Counted from the first letter of the stretch, positions 44,825 through 55,142 are shown. The stretch is 64,000 nucleotides of DNA from Gammaproteobacteria bacterium HGW-Gammaproteobacteria-1 (GCA_002840095.1 PGZL01000007.1:252109-316108), one strand, 5' to 3'. The notes: generated from the sequence alone by a model not told the origin. Numbers and translations: made by a program.

Positions 44825-47800
44825 TTAACCCACCCACACCCGCGCGTTGCGGAACATGCGCATCCACGGGCCGTCCTCGCCCCAGGTGTCCAGGCCCCAG
44901 GAATGCTGCACGGCACGGAACACGCGTTCCGGGTGCGGCATCATGATGGTGACGCGGCCGTCGGCGGTGGTCAGGCCGGTGATGCCCAGCGGCGAGCCAT
45001 TGGGGTTGTAGGGATAGATCTCGGTGGGATCGCCGTAGTTGTTGACCCAGCGCATGGCCACGCGGTGGTCGCGCAGGGCCAGGGCCGGCCCCATGTCGGC
45101 GTCGGCGAACTCGGCACGGCCTTCGCCGTGGGCCACGGCGATGGGCATGCGCGAACCTTCCATGCCGGTGAGGAACAGCGAAGGCGACTTGAGCACCTCT
45201 ACCATGGCCACGCGCGCCTCGAACTGCTCCGATTCGTTGCGCACGAAACGCGGCCAGTTGTCGGCGCCGGGGATCAGCTCGTGCAGGTTGGACATCATCT
45301 GGCAGCCGTTGCACACGCCGAGGCTGAAGCTGTCGCCGCGCTCGAAGAAGGCGGCGAACTGATCGCGCGCCTGCGGGTTGAACAGGATGGACTTGGCCCA
45401 GCCCTCGCCGGCGCCGAGTACGTCGCCGTAGGAAAAACCGCCGCAGGCGACCAGGCCGGTGAAATCCTTGAGGCTGACGCGGCCGCTGATGATGTCGCTC
45501 ATGTGCACGTCCACCGCGGCGAAACCGGCACGGTCGAAGGCCGCGGCCATTTCCACCTGGCCGTTGACGCCCTGCTCGCGCAGCACGGCGACGCGCGGGC
45601 GCTTGCCGCTGGCGATGAAAGGCGCGGCCACGTCCTTGTCGATGTCGAAGCTGAGCTCGGCGTGCAGGCCCGGATCCTCGGCGTCGAGCAGGATGTCGAA
45701 CTCCTCCTGTGCGCACTCCGGATTGTCGCGCAGCGCCTGCATGCGGTAGCTGGTCTCGGCCCAGGCGCGCTGCAGATCGGTGCGGGTTTCGTTGAGCAGT
45801 TCGATGCGATCATGGGTGACGATGAGGCGGTCGTCATCGTTGAGCGTGCCGATGACGAAGCTGTGCTTGCCGAGGCCGGCGTCGTGCAGCCAGGCCAGCA
45901 CGTCGTCGGTGTCCACATGGCGCACCTGGATCACCGCGCCCAGTTCCTCGTTGAACAGCACTGCGGCGGCGTCGCTGCCCAGTTCGTCCAACTGCACGCT
46001 GACGCCGGTGCGGCCGGCGAAGGCCATCTCCGCCAGGGTGGTGAACAGGCCGCCGTCGGAGCGATCGTGATAGGCCAGCAGCAGGCCCTTGGCATTGAGG
46101 TCCTGGATGCAGGCGAAGAAGGCCTTGAACTGCTGCGGGTCGTCCAGGTCCGGCGCGTGGTGGCCGATCTGCTTGTACACCTGGGCCAGGCAGGAGCCGC
46201 CCAGGCGGTTGCGGCCCTTGCCCAGGTCGATGAGGATCAGATCGGTATCGCCCTGGTCGGAACGCAGTTCCGGCGTCAGGCTCTTGCGCACGTCGGACAC
46301 CGGCGCGAAGGCGGTGACGATGAGGGACAGCGGCGCGGTGACGCTCATCGAAGCGCCGTCCTGCTCCCACACCGTCTTCATGGACATGGAATCCTTGCCC
46401 ACCGGGATGGCTATATCCAGCGCCGGGCACAGCTCCATGCCCACCGCCTGCACCGCCGCGTACAGCCCGGCATCCTCGCCGGGATGACCGGCCGGGGCCA
46501 TCCAGTTGGCGGACAGTACGATGCGGGAGATGTCGTCGATGCGCGCGGCGGCGATGTTGGTCAGCGCCTCGCCCACCGCCATGCGCGCCGAGGCGGCGTG
46601 ATCGATCAGGGCCACCGGGGTGCGCTCGCCCATGGCCATGGCCTCGCCGGTGTAGACGTCAAAAGAGGTGGCGGTGACGCCGCAGTCGGCCACCGGCACC
46701 TGCCACGGGCCGACCATCTGATCGCGGCACACCAGGCCGGTGACGGTACGGTCGCCGATGGTGATGAGGAAGTTCTTGCCCGCCACCGTGGGCAGGCGCA
46801 GCAGGCGGTAGGCGGCGTCCTTCAGATCGATGTGTTTGGTGTGGAGGTCGCTCTTGTGGAAGGGCTTGTGCTGCGTCTCACGCAGCATCTTGGGCGGCTT
46901 GCCCAGCAGCACCTCCAGCGGCAGGTCGATGGGCGTGTTGTCGAAGTGGCCGTCGCCCAGCACCAGGCGCTGCTCCTCGGTGGCTTCGCCGATCACCGCA
47001 TAGGGCGCGCGCTCGCGCTCGCAGATTTTGGCAAAGCGCTCCATGTCCTCCGGGCGCACGGCGAGGACATAGCGCTCCTGCGCCTCGTTGCACCAGATCT
47101 CCATCGGCGCCATGCCCGGTTCGTCGTTGGGGATGGCGCGCAACTCGAAGCGCGCGCCGCGCCCGGCGTCGTTGACCAGTTCCGGCATGGCGTTGGACAG
47201 GCCGCCGGCGCCGACGTCATGGATGGAGACGATGGGATTCTGCTCGCCCAGCTGCCAGCAGCGGTCGATGACCTCCTGGCAGCGGCGCTCGATCTCCGGG
47301 TTGCCGCGCTGCACGGAGGCAAAATCCAGGTCCTCGTGGGACTGGCCGGTGCTCATGCTCGATGCCGCGCCGCCGCCCAGGCCGATGAGCATGGCCGGAC
47401 CGCCCAGCACCACCAGTTGTGCGCCGGGGGGGATGCGGTTCTTCTCCACGTGGTCGACACGGATGTTGCCGAGGCCGCCGGCCAGCATGATGGGCTTGTG
47501 GTAGCCGCGCACTTCCTCGCCGTTGGGACCGGACACGGTTTCCTCGTAGGTGCGGAAGTAGCCGTTGATGGCCGGGCGGCCGAATTCGTTGTTGAAGGCG
47601 GCGGCGCCCAGGGGGCCGTCGATCATGATCTGCAGGGCGGAGACGATGCGGCCGGGCTTGCCGTGGTCGTGTTCCCAGGGCTGCTCGAAACCGGGGATGC
47701 GCAGGTTGGACACCGAGAAGCCGGACAGGCCGGCCTTGGGCTTGGAGCCGCGGCCGGTGGCGCCCTCATCGCGGATCTCGCCGCCGGAACCGGTGGCCGC

Positions 47801-48727
47801 GCCGGGGAAGGGAGAGATGGCCGTGGGGTGGTTGTGGGTCTCCACCTTCATCAGAATCGCCACCGACTCCGGATGGGCGGCGTACTCGCCGCTGTCCGGC
47901 CGCGGGTAGAAGCGGCCCGCCGGGTAGCCCTCGATCACCGCGGCGTTGTCCTTGTAGGCGGACAGGATGCCCTTGGAATTGTGGTGATAGGTGTTGCGGA
48001 TCATGCCGAACAGGGATTTGTCCTGCGCCTGGCCGTCGATGACCCAGTCGGCGTTGAAGATCTTGTGGCGGCAGTGCTCGGAGTTGGCCTGGGCGAACAT
48101 CATCAGCTCGACGTCGGTCGGATTGCGGCCCAGGGCGGCGAAATTCTCCACCAGATAATCGATTTCGTCGGCAGCCAGGGCCAGGCCCCAGTCCCTGTTG
48201 GCCTGCTCCAGCGCGGCGCGGCCGCCGGCGAGCACGTCCACCGTGCGCAGCGGGGCCGGCTCCTGGGCGCGGAACAGCCCGGCCGCCTCCTCCAGCGCGT
48301 CCAACACGCTCTCGGTCATGCGGTCGTGCAGCAGCGCCGCCACCTGGGCCGCCTCCTCCCCGCTGAACGGGGCATCACCAGCCTTGGCGGCGTAATAGGC
48401 CACACCGCGCTCCAGCCGGTGCACCATGGACAGGCCGCAGTTGTGGGCGATGTCGGTGGCCTTGGAGGCCCAGGGGGAGATGGTGCCCAGGCGCGGCACC
48501 ACGAAGAACAGCCGGCCGTGGGGCGCCTCGACGCTCAGGCGCGGCCCGTAGGACAGCAGGCGCTCCAGCACCACCTGCTCCGCCTCGTCCAGGCTGCGCT
48601 CCAGATCGGCGAAGTGGACGAACTCGGCATACAGGTGATCCACCGCCGGCGCCGCCCGACGCACCCGCGCCAGCAGCTTTTCCAGACGAAACGGGGACAG
48701 AGCCGGACTTCCGCGCAACAGCAGCAT
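44825..48727 (-). CDS. purL: Phosphoribosylformylglycinamidine synthase, large single-chain form
   Basis: A 1300-residue enzyme that converts FGAR to FGAM with glutamine and ATP in purine synthesis. It is the large single-chain form typical of Gammaproteobacteria: an N-terminal PurS-like domain and linker (1-220), two AIRS-type synthetase halves (about 220-1000) and a C-terminal glutaminase (about 1030-1300) with nucleophile Cys near 1139 in GVCNGCQMM and the partner His/Glu in AHGEGRAEF. The ATG at 48727 opens [14 protein letters not shown], typical of the family. No other pur gene lies nearby. Confidence 0.97.
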   Translation of the reverse strand: MLLLRGSPALSPFRLEKLLARVRRAAPAVDHLYAEFVHFADLERSLDEAEQVVLERLLSYGPRLSVEAPHGRLFFVVPRLGTISPWASKATDIAHNCGLSMVHRLERGVAYYAAKAGDAPFSGEEAAQVAALLHDRMTESVLDALEEAAGLFRAQEPAPLRTVDVLAGGRAALEQANRDWGLALAADEIDYLVENFAALGRNPTDVELMMFAQANSEHCRHKIFNADWVIDGQAQDKSLFGMIRNTYHHNSKGILSAYKDNAAVIEGYPAGRFYPRPDSGEYAAHPESVAILMKVETHNHPTAISPFPGAATGSGGEIRDEGATGRGSKPKAGLSGFSVSNLRIPGFEQPWEHDHGKPGRIVSALQIMIDGPLGAAAFNNEFGRPAINGYFRTYEETVSGPNGEEVRGYHKPIMLAGGLGNIRVDHVEKNRIPPGAQLVVLGGPAMLIGLGGGAASSMSTGQSHEDLDFASVQRGNPEIERRCQEVIDRCWQLGEQNPIVSIHDVGAGGLSNAMPELVNDAGRGARFELRAIPNDEPGMAPMEIWCNEAQERYVLAVRPEDMERFAKICERERAPYAVIGEATEEQRLVLGDGHFDNTPIDLPLEVLLGKPPKMLRETQHKPFHKSDLHTKHIDLKDAAYRLLRLPTVAGKNFLITIGDRTVTGLVCRDQMVGPWQVPVADCGVTATSFDVYTGEAMAMGERTPVALIDHAASARMAVGEALTNIAAARIDDISRIVLSANWMAPAGHPGEDAGLYAAVQAVGMELCPALDIAIPVGKDSMSMKTVWEQDGASMSVTAPLSLIVTAFAPVSDVRKSLTPELRSDQGDTDLILIDLGKGRNRLGGSCLAQVYKQIGHHAPDLDDPQQFKAFFACIQDLNAKGLLLAYHDRSDGGLFTTLAEMAFAGRTGVSVQLDELGSDAAAVLFNEELGAVIQVRHVDTDDVLAWLHDAGLGKHSFVIGTLNDDDRLIVTHDRIELLNETRTDLQRAWAETSYRMQALRDNPECAQEEFDILLDAEDPGLHAELSFDIDKDVAAPFIASGKRPRVAVLREQGVNGQVEMAAAFDRAGFAAVDVHMSDIISGRVSLKDFTGLVACGGFSYGDVLGAGEGWAKSILFNPQARDQFAAFFERGDSFSLGVCNGCQMMSNLHELIPGADNWPRFVRNESEQFEARVAMVEVLKSPSLFLTGMEGSRMPIAVAHGEGRAEFADADMGPALALRDHRVAMRWVNNYGDPTEIYPYNPNGSPLGITGLTTADGRVTIMMPHPERVFRAVQHSWGLDTWGEDGPWMRMFRNARVWVG

Positions 48728-48797
48728 GACAGGGCAGGCCTTTCGGTGAGAATTCGGAGAGGCGCCAATGATACTGGAAAGGGCGCCGGGGTTTAAG

Positions 48798-48886
48798 GTT
48801 GACGTTCAAAGTTCAAGGTTCAAAGTTCAAGGGAAAACAGGTAAGGTGGCGCCCGACCTCGAACCTTGAACCTTGAACCTTGAGCC
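48798..48886. repeat. Arm-spacer-arm element, 7-nt GTTCAAG words
   Basis: The left arm GTTCAAAGTTCAAGGTTCAA with further copies faces CGAACCTTGAACCTTGAAC and CTTGAG. The spacer is about 30 bases (GGGAAAACAGGTAAGGTGGC). The only available start codon (TTG) for the RDD gene lies inside the right arm. Confidence 0.9.
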
Positions 48887-49320
48887 CTGACCTCCCCCCC
48901 TGCCCCCTGCCGCGCCGCCTGGTGGCCGCCGTATACGACACCGTGCTGCTGCTCGGCGTGGAGCTGTTCGCCTTCGTGCCCTACACCCTGCTGCGCCGCG
49001 GCGCCGGGGACGGCAGTTTTGACCCGCTGGCCCTGCTCTGGCTGCTGATCGTGGCGTTTCTGTTCTTCGGCTGGTTCTGGACCCATGGCGGCCAGACCCT
49101 GGGGATGCGCACCTGGCGCATCCGGCTGCAGAACCGCGACGGCGGCGTCGTGAGCTGGGCCCAGGCGCTGCGGCGCTATCTCGCCGCGCTGGTGTCCTGG
49201 GCCGTCTTCGGCCTGGGTTTCTGGTGGTCGCTGTGGGACAAGGAAAAAATGACCTGGCACGACCGCTGGTCGGACAGCGTGCTGGTGAAGGCGGATACAA
49301 GAGAAAAAAACAAAGAGTAG
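48880..49320 (+). CDS. RDD-family membrane protein
   Basis: A 146-residue protein with three hydrophobic segments (about 18-38, 48-68 and 105-120). The Arg of PRRLVAAVYD and the Asp residues of YD and WHDRWSDSVLV give the RDD signature. RDD proteins are small inner membrane proteins, some proposed as ion or osmolyte transporters. The TTG at 48880 is the only start codon upstream of the conserved region and lies in a repeat arm without Shine-Dalgarno. The last ten residues (KADTREKNKE) look like translation of a GATACAAG-type word, so both ends touch repeat sequence. Confidence 0.75.
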   Translation: MSPDLPPCPLPRRLVAAVYDTVLLLGVELFAFVPYTLLRRGAGDGSFDPLALLWLLIVAFLFFGWFWTHGGQTLGMRTWRIRLQNRDGGVVSWAQALRRYLAALVSWAVFGLGFWWSLWDKEKMTWHDRWSDSVLVKADTREKNKE

Positions 49321-49378
49321 GAGCCCACTCCGCGGGCGAATGGTCGCGCCCGCACCTCCCGCGGCACGGGCAGTTTTT
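49321..49378. terminator. Hairpin region between convergent RDD and carbonic anhydrase genes
   Basis: GCGGGCG (49332-49338) pairs with CGCCCGC (49347-49353), and CCGCGG-type words surround it. TTTTT follows at 49374-49378 on the plus strand. The opening words GGAGCCCACTCCGCGGGCGA resemble the element at 57922, so this may also be a dispersed repeat used as a terminator. Confidence 0.5.
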
Positions 49379-49386
49379 CCCCGCCC

Positions 49387-50022
49387 CTATCCTTCCAGGA
49401 TGCGGTATATCGGCGCCAGCTGTTCCGGCCCGGTGACCTGCACCCCCAAGTCGCGCAGGATGCCGTCGTTGATACTGTAGATGCAGCCGTGCACCGACAG
49501 CTTCTGGCCCTGGTGCCAGGCGCGCTGCACGATGGTGGTGTAGCAGACGTTGGCCACCTGCTGCACCACGTTCAGTTCGCACAGGCGATCGATACGCGCC
49601 TCTTCCCCCAGCAGCTCCAGCCGCGTGCGGTTGCGGTCGTAGATGTCGCGCACGTCGCGCAGCCAGTTGTCGATCAGCCCCATCTCGCGGTTCTGCAACG
49701 CGGCGCGCACGCCGCCGCAACCGTAGTGGCCGGTGACGATGATGTGCTTCACCCGCAGCACCTCGATGGCGTACTGCAGCACCGACATGCAGTTGAAGTC
49801 GGTGTGGTAGACCAGGTTGCCGACGTTGCGGTGCACGAACAGCTCGCCCGGCGCCAGGCCGACGATGTCGTTGGCCGGCACGCGGCTGTCGGAGCAGCCG
49901 ATCCACAGGTATTCCGGGTTTTGCTGCTGGGACAGGCGGCGGAAGAATTCCGGGTCCCGGGCGAGGTGCTGTGCGGCCCAGACACGGTTGTTTTGAATCA
50001 GCGCGGAAAGCTCGTCGGCCAT
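49387..50022 (-). CDS. can: Beta-class carbonic anhydrase
   Basis: A 211-residue zinc enzyme that interconverts CO2 and bicarbonate. The zinc ligands Cys43, His99 and Cys102 and the Asp45/Arg47 dyad are present in CSDSRVPAN and HYGCGG. Length and sequence match the E. coli Can type. It supplies bicarbonate for carboxylation reactions. It is convergent with the RDD gene and lies downstream of lptG in the same direction. Confidence 0.94.
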   Translation of the reverse strand: MADELSALIQNNRVWAAQHLARDPEFFRRLSQQQNPEYLWIGCSDSRVPANDIVGLAPGELFVHRNVGNLVYHTDFNCMSVLQYAIEVLRVKHIIVTGHYGCGGVRAALQNREMGLIDNWLRDVRDIYDRNRTRLELLGEEARIDRLCELNVVQQVANVCYTTIVQRAWHQGQKLSVHGCIYSINDGILRDLGVQVTGPEQLAPIYRILEG

Positions 50023-50119
50023 GGCGGGTATCGAATTGTTTAAGGTCGGGCATTCTAACCCAGTCCGGCGGAAAGGATAAAACCTCCTGCGGGGGCCCCG
50101 TCGCCAAGCCCGCCGCGGG

Positions 50120-51184
50120 CTATTGCACGCGCCGCATCAGGCCCCACCACAGGGCGTACACCATCAGGGTGGGGATGACGGCGCTGAGCATGGGCGACAG
50201 GTCGTAGACCAGGGCGATGCGGCCGAACACGCCGTTGAACAGGTAGAAGCCGATGCCGAGCAGGCCGCCGACGGTAATACGCAGGCCGATGCCGACGCTG
50301 CGCAGCGAGCCGAAGATGAAGGGCACGGCCAGCAGCATCATACCGCCGGTGGCCAGGGGCGCCAGCAGGCGGGTCCACAGCGCCAGTTCGTAGACGCTGG
50401 CATCCAGATTGTTGTCGCGGGTATAGCCCACGTAGCCGGTCAACTCCCAGATGGCCAGCTTGTCCGGCGGCAGGGCCGCCACGTTGATTACCTCGGGCGT
50501 CAGCGAGGTGTTCCAGCGCTGCTCCTCCACCCGGGAGGACTGTACGCCCGCGGCGTCGATGCGGCTGCGCGCCGCCTTGCGCAGCACCCAGCCGCCGTCC
50601 CGATACACCGCCTCCTTCGCCCGCACCATTTCCTGCAGGCGTAGCCCGGTGTCGAAAATATAGAGGGACACGTCGTGCGCCAGGCCGCCGGGCAGCAGGC
50701 GGCGGATGTTGATGTAGGTGTCGCCGTCGCGCGCCCACAGCCCTTCCTTCACGTTGAGGCTGACGTTCTGGCTCAGGGCCTGGGCCCGCACCACCCGCGC
50801 CAGCTGCTCCAGCCGCGGCGCCGCCATCTCGCCGATGAGCGCCACCGCCAGCATCAGCAGCAGGGCCATCTTCATCACCGCCAGCATGATGCGCCGCACC
50901 GACACGCCGGCGGCGCGGATCACCGTCAGTTCGTTGCTGCTGGCCAGGGTGCCCAGGCCGAGCATGCCGCCGAGCAGGGCCACCATGGGAAACAGCTCGT
51001 AGGCCTGGCGCGGCAGCAGCATCAGGCCGTATTGCAGCGCCACCAGGGTGGTGTAGCGGCCCTGGCCGACGTAATCCAGCTCGTCCACCAGGGTGCTGAA
51101 GAAGTACATGGACAGGAGCACCAGCATCACCACCAGGGTGTGGCTGAGCACGGTGCGGCCGATGTAGCGGTCGAGGATCTTCAT
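50120..51184 (-). CDS. lptG: LPS export permease LptG
   Basis: A 354-residue inner membrane component of the LptB2FG ABC exporter, which extracts LPS from the inner membrane and feeds it to LptC-LptA. Two blocks of three helices (about 12-120 and 265-350) flank a periplasmic jellyroll domain (130-260). The start MKILDRYIGRTVL is typical. It follows lptF in the same direction, but a 178-base gap with a repeat element separates them; in many relatives the two genes nearly overlap. Confidence 0.95.
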   Translation of the reverse strand: MKILDRYIGRTVLSHTLVVMLVLLSMYFFSTLVDELDYVGQGRYTTLVALQYGLMLLPRQAYELFPMVALLGGMLGLGTLASSNELTVIRAAGVSVRRIMLAVMKMALLLMLAVALIGEMAAPRLEQLARVVRAQALSQNVSLNVKEGLWARDGDTYINIRRLLPGGLAHDVSLYIFDTGLRLQEMVRAKEAVYRDGGWVLRKAARSRIDAAGVQSSRVEEQRWNTSLTPEVINVAALPPDKLAIWELTGYVGYTRDNNLDASVYELALWTRLLAPLATGGMMLLAVPFIFGSLRSVGIGLRITVGGLLGIGFYLFNGVFGRIALVYDLSPMLSAVIPTLMVYALWWGLMRRVQ

Positions 51185-51199
51185 TGAGAAAAGGCAGTT

Positions 51200-51347
51200 G
51201 CGTCCGCGAATGAACGCGAATGGGCGCAAATCACGCTGAAGGATCCAGACCGTGAAACGGCCGCGCCGCTTTCACCCACCGGGCGGATAGGTCGCTGCTG
51301 GTGGCGCCAGGAATATTCGCGTCCATTTGCGTTCATTTGCGGACTGA
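51200..51347. repeat. Arm-spacer-arm element, 10-nt words, between lptF and lptG
   Basis: The left arm GCGTCCGCGAATGAACGCGA plus ATGGGCGCAAAT faces ATTCGCGTCCATTTGCGTTC plus ATTTGCGGAC. The spacer is about 90 bases and includes a GC-rich palindrome (GTGAAACGGCCGCGCCGCTTTCAC). It separates two genes that are otherwise an operon. Confidence 0.92.
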
Positions 51348-51362
51348 TTTGGGTTTTAAGGT

Positions 51363-52442
51363 TCATGCCGCGCTGCGCCGCGGCCCCGGCAGGCGCTGCT
51401 GCCGCCAGACGATGAAGGCCAGCAGGGCGATGATGATGGCGTGCACCCACCACAGGCCGAGCAGCGGACTCACCTCACCCTTGGCCAGGGACGACTTGGC
51501 CACGGTCAGCAGGTTGTTGTAGACGATGTACACCAGGATGCCGACGAACAGCCGGCCGTAGCGCCCCTCACGCGGCGAACTGCGGCTCAACGGCACCGCC
51601 AGCAGGCCGAGCAGGATGGTGGTGATGGGCACGGCAATGCGCCACTGCAGCTCGGACAGCTCTCCGGGGCTGCCGCCGCGCCACAGATCCAGGCTGGGCA
51701 CCGCATGGCGCGGCCGCTCCCGCGCCACCACCTCGCGGTCCACCAGGCGGATGCCGTGCTCACGGAATTCGATGATGCGGAAATCCGGCGCCCCCGGCAG
51801 CCCTTCGTAGCGATAGCCGTCGAGGAACACCAGGAAGCGCTCGCCGTCCGGCTCTGTCTGCTGGCGCGCGCGCGCCGCCGTCAGCAGCTGCTGCCGCCCC
51901 TCCACCAGTCCCTGAGCGAACACCTTGCCCAGTTCACTGCGGTCGGCGGACATGCTCTCCACATAGACCTGCACGCCATCGGCACCGGTCTGGTTGAAGC
52001 GTCCCGCCGCCAGCCCTTCTATCTCCGAACGCGCCCCGGCCTCGTCCAGCAGGCGGTAACTGCGCTCTTCGGCCCAGGGGGCGAAATACAGCGCCAGGAA
52101 GGCCAGCAGGGCGGCCACCGCCAGCGCCAGGGTGCCGACGCTGCGGTAGATGCGCTCGGGCCCGATGCCGCAGGCATACAGCACGGTCATCTCGCTGTCG
52201 CGGTACAGGCGGCCCAGGGCCAGCAGGATGGACAGAAAAAAGGCCAGCGGCAGGATGAAAACCAGGTTCCCCACGCCCTTGAGGGCGAACAGCTTGAGCA
52301 CCACCGTCGCCGGATAGGTGCCCGCCACCGCCTCGGACAGGATGCGCACGAAGGTGCCGCTGAGAAAGATCAGCGACAGCAGCAGCGCCACCCCGGCGAA
52401 GGTGGCCACGATCTCGCGCAACAGGTAGCGTTGGATAATCAA
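51363..52442 (-). CDS. lptF: LPS export permease LptF
   Basis: A 359-residue partner of LptG with the same fold: six helices and a periplasmic jellyroll domain (about 130-255). The first residues IIQRYLLREIVATFAGV align with the start of E. coli LptF, and the codon at that place is TTG (52442); no ATG or GTG nearby fits better, so a TTG start is inferred. It diverges from pepA across about 100 bases, an arrangement conserved in Gammaproteobacteria. Confidence 0.93.
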   Translation of the reverse strand: MIIQRYLLREIVATFAGVALLLSLIFLSGTFVRILSEAVAGTYPATVVLKLFALKGVGNLVFILPLAFFLSILLALGRLYRDSEMTVLYACGIGPERIYRSVGTLALAVAALLAFLALYFAPWAEERSYRLLDEAGARSEIEGLAAGRFNQTGADGVQVYVESMSADRSELGKVFAQGLVEGRQQLLTAARARQQTEPDGERFLVFLDGYRYEGLPGAPDFRIIEFREHGIRLVDREVVARERPRHAVPSLDLWRGGSPGELSELQWRIAVPITTILLGLLAVPLSRSSPREGRYGRLFVGILVYIVYNNLLTVAKSSLAKGEVSPLLGLWWVHAIIIALLAFIVWRQQRLPGPRRSAA

Positions 52443-52544
52443 GAAACTGTAGGCCTGTGGTGGTGGTCAGGGGCAGACAAGTTTACGCTATAGCCATAGC
52501 CGGCAACACCGCCGCCCGTACGCACACTTATTCAGGAGCCTTTC

Positions 52545-54047
52545 ATGGAGTTTTCCGTCAAGCACGGCCCCGTCGAGAACCAGCGCAGCGCCTGCATCGT
52601 CGTCGGCGTGCATGAAAAGCATAAGCTCGGCACCGCCGCCGCCGCCCTCGACACCGCCTGCGGCGGCCTCCTCAGCCGCACCCTCAAGGGCAACGACATC
52701 AAGGGCAAGACCGGCGACACCCTGCTGCTGCACCACGTCGGCGAGCATGTGGAGCGCGTGCTGCTGGTGGGCTGCGGCAAGGCCGGCGAGGCGCTGTCCG
52801 CCGCCGATTACCGCAAGGTGCTGGGCGCCGCCCTGGCCGCGCTCAAGGGCACCGGGGCGAAGGACGCCCTGCTCACCCTCACCGACCTGGACGTCAAGGA
52901 GCGCGACCTGGCCTGGAAGGCGCGCCAGGCGGTGGAACTGGCCGGCGGGGTGATCTACCAGTTCGACCAGCTGAAGAGCAAAAAGGAAGACAAGGAAAAG
53001 CCGCCCATCAAGAAGGTGTCCCTGCTGGTGGCCGACGCCGCGGCGGACAAGGTGGCCAAAGAGGCCGTGCGCCAGGGCCAGGCCATCCAGGCCGCCATGA
53101 GGCTGGCGAAGGATCTGGCCAACCTGCCCGGCAACCTCTGCACCCCGCGCTACCTGGCCGAGCAGGCCGAGACCCTGGCCAAGGGCAGCAAGAAGCTCAA
53201 GGCCACCATTCTCGACGAGCAGGAAATGGAGAAGCTGGGCATGGGCGCCCTGCTCTCCGTGGCCAAGGGCAGCCGCCAGCCGCCGCGCCTCATCGTGCTG
53301 GAATACCAGGGCGGCAAAAAGAAGGACAAGCCGGTGGTACTGGTGGGCAAGGGCCTCACCTTCGACGCCGGCGGCATCTCCCTGAAGCCCGCCGCCGCCA
53401 TGGACGAGATGAAGTACGACATGTGCGGCGGCGCCACCGTGCTGGGCGTGATGCAGGCGGTGGCGGAGCTGGAACTGCCCCTCAACGTGGTGGGCGTGGT
53501 GCCCTCCTCGGAGAACCTGCCCGATGGCGCCGCCAACAAGCCCGGCGACATCGTCACCTCCATGTCGGGCCAAACCATCGAGATCCTCAACACCGACGCC
53601 GAAGGCCGCCTGATCCTGTGCGACGCCCTCACCTACTCCAAACGCTTCGACCCGGCGGTGGTCATCGACATCGCCACCCTCACCGGCGCCTGCGTCGTGG
53701 CCCTGGGCTCCCATGCCTCCGGCCTGCTGGGCAACGACCAGGCCCTGGTGGACGCCCTCCTTGCCGCCGGCCAGGCCAGCGGCGACCGCGCCTGGCAGAT
53801 GCCGCTGTGGCCCGAATACGACGAACAGCTCAAGAGCCCCTTCGCCGACATGGCCAACATCGGCGGCAAGGAGGCAGGCACCGTCACCGCCGCCTGCTTC
53901 CTGGCCCGCTACACCAAGGACTACACCTGGGCCCACCTGGACATCGCCGGCACCGCCTGGAAAAGCGGCAACGGCAAGGGCGCGACCGGCAGGCCAGTGC
54001 CGCTGCTGATGCAGTATTTGCTCGATAGAGTGACCAGCGACAAGTAA
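52545..54047 (+). CDS. pepA: Leucyl aminopeptidase (cytosol aminopeptidase)
   Basis: A 500-residue M17 metallopeptidase with an N-terminal macro-like domain (1-170) and a C-terminal catalytic domain. The signature NTDAEGRL is near residues 347-354, and [16 protein letters not shown] (about 266-281) supplies metal ligands and the catalytic Lys. Members form hexamers, remove N-terminal residues from peptides, and in E. coli also bind DNA (XerA). GGAG lies 7 bases before the ATG. The last residues VTSDK lie on a heptad-like word (GTGACCAGCGACAAGTAA). Confidence 0.96.
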   Translation: MEFSVKHGPVENQRSACIVVGVHEKHKLGTAAAALDTACGGLLSRTLKGNDIKGKTGDTLLLHHVGEHVERVLLVGCGKAGEALSAADYRKVLGAALAALKGTGAKDALLTLTDLDVKERDLAWKARQAVELAGGVIYQFDQLKSKKEDKEKPPIKKVSLLVADAAADKVAKEAVRQGQAIQAAMRLAKDLANLPGNLCTPRYLAEQAETLAKGSKKLKATILDEQEMEKLGMGALLSVAKGSRQPPRLIVLEYQGGKKKDKPVVLVGKGLTFDAGGISLKPAAAMDEMKYDMCGGATVLGVMQAVAELELPLNVVGVVPSSENLPDGAANKPGDIVTSMSGQTIEILNTDAEGRLILCDALTYSKRFDPAVVIDIATLTGACVVALGSHASGLLGNDQALVDALLAAGQASGDRAWQMPLWPEYDEQLKSPFADMANIGGKEAGTVTAACFLARYTKDYTWAHLDIAGTAWKSGNGKGATGRPVPLLMQYLLDRVTSDK

Positions 54048-54060
54048 CGGGAGTGTTTTA

Positions 54061-54092
54061 CTTGTATCTTGTAACTTGCAACTTGTATCTGC
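54061..54092. repeat. Half-element, right arm only, before holC
   Basis: ACTTGTATCTTGTAACTTGC with AACTTGTATCTGC ends four bases before the holC ATG. A short left arm may be the GACAAGTAAC at the end of pepA. No Shine-Dalgarno is present between arm and start. Confidence 0.8.
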
Positions 54093-54096
54093 CCCT

Positions 54097-54543
54097 ATGA
54101 CCCGCATCGACTTCTATATCCTCGAAGGTGAACAGGGCGGCCAGACCGACGGCCGCCTGGTGGCCTGCCGCGTGGCGGAAAAGGCCTACCTGGCCGGCCA
54201 CCGGGTCTACATCCATGCCGGCGACGCGCGCGAGGCGGAGCGGCTGGACGAGTTGCTGTGGACCTTCCGCCAGGGCAGCTTCGTGCCACACCAGAAGCTG
54301 GAGGCCGGTACGGCCGCCGATGCGCTGACGCCGATCCATATCGGCTGGGGCAGCGAACCGGAGGTGCACGACGAGGTGCTGATCAACCTGGCCGCCGAGG
54401 TGCCGCTGTTCTTCAGCCGCTTCCAGCGCGTGGCCGAAATCGTCCCGGCCGACGATCAGGGCAAACAACAGGGCCGTGCCCGCTACAAGTTCTACCGCGA
54501 CCGCGGCTACCAACTGGAAACACATACCCTCGCTCAGGGATGA
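54097..54543 (+). CDS. holC: DNA polymerase III chi subunit
   Basis: A 148-residue subunit of the clamp loader assembly, linking it to single-strand-binding protein. It opens MTRIDFYILE and contains the conserved LLWTFRQGSFVPHQ (near 50-63) and FFSRFQRVAEIVP (near 106-118), typical of HolC. The order pepA-holC-(small gene)-valS matches that of Pseudomonas and relatives. The start at 54097 has no Shine-Dalgarno because repeat words run up to it. Confidence 0.93.
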   Translation: MTRIDFYILEGEQGGQTDGRLVACRVAEKAYLAGHRVYIHAGDAREAERLDELLWTFRQGSFVPHQKLEAGTAADALTPIHIGWGSEPEVHDEVLINLAAEVPLFFSRFQRVAEIVPADDQGKQQGRARYKFYRDRGYQLETHTLAQG

Positions 54544-54547
54544 GACG

Positions 54548-54913
54548 ATGACCGACAGCAAGAAAAAATCCGCCTCCGAACTGCTGGCCGAACTGAACCG
54601 GGTCCGCGCCCTGCTGGCCACCAGGGCACCGGCCAAAAAGGACGATGACATCCCCCTGCTGGACGACGTGGTCGGGACCGACGCGGAACCGGAGCCCGCG
54701 ACTCGCGCCGGAGGCGGGGAGGAAGTGGCCGCCGCCCCCGACACGACCGCTGCCCCCGCGCCCGGCCCCATTCCCGACGCCGCTCCCCTCCCTTCCGAGG
54801 AGGAGTTGCAGGGCCTCATCGACCAAATAATCGACCGGGAAATGCCCCGTATCCGCCTGGAACTGAAACGCGTCCTGCGCGACGAGCTGCGCATGCGCGA
54901 CCTGCTGAAATAG
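54548..54913 (+). CDS. Small conserved protein between holC and valS
   Basis: A 121-residue acidic protein. The N-terminal helix KSASELLAELNRVRALL is followed by a low-complexity Ala/Pro/Glu linker (about 35-85) and a C-terminal helical region EEELQGLIDQIIDREMPRI with LRDELR. I do not recognise a function. A conserved hypothetical gene sits at this place in Pseudomonas-like genomes too. It begins 4 bases after the holC stop, so it is probably co-translated. It may be an adaptor or partner of the clamp loader chi subunit, which is conjecture. Confidence 0.75.
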   Translation: MTDSKKKSASELLAELNRVRALLATRAPAKKDDDIPLLDDVVGTDAEPEPATRAGGGEEVAAAPDTTAAPAPGPIPDAAPLPSEEELQGLIDQIIDREMPRIRLELKRVLRDELRMRDLLK

Positions 54914-54960
54914 GCCTAATCCGCACCCTTCGGGTATAATCCCCGCCCTCCGGCTCAAAC

Positions 54961-55086
54961 CAGATACAAGATACAAGAGGAAAGATACAAGGGAATGAAC
55001 TCGCTGCGCTCGTGATGCTTTTGAATCTGAATAACCGTGCGCGCAGCACACCTCCCCTTGTATCTTGTCTCTTTGCTCTTGTATCT
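54961..55086. repeat. Arm-spacer-arm element, GATACAA words, before valS
   Basis: The left arm CAGATACAAGATACAAG with AAAGATACAAG faces CTTGTATCTTGTCTC with CTCTTGTATCT. The spacer contains GAATGAACTCGCTGCGCTCG and ACCGTGCGCGCAGCACAC and is clearly related to the spacer at 35394-35533. The rest of the 54914-55142 gap holds no gene. Confidence 0.9.
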
Positions 55087-55142
55087 ATTTTGAGCCCGGG
55101 GCGCTGCGCCAATCCACCCCACAACTCGTTAAGAACATCGTC

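Noticed and set aside
44903-48796. A plus-strand open frame of about 1297 codons opposite purL.
   Set aside because: It is the antisense shadow of a clear PurL gene in G+C-rich DNA; its translation is low-complexity and has no family motif.
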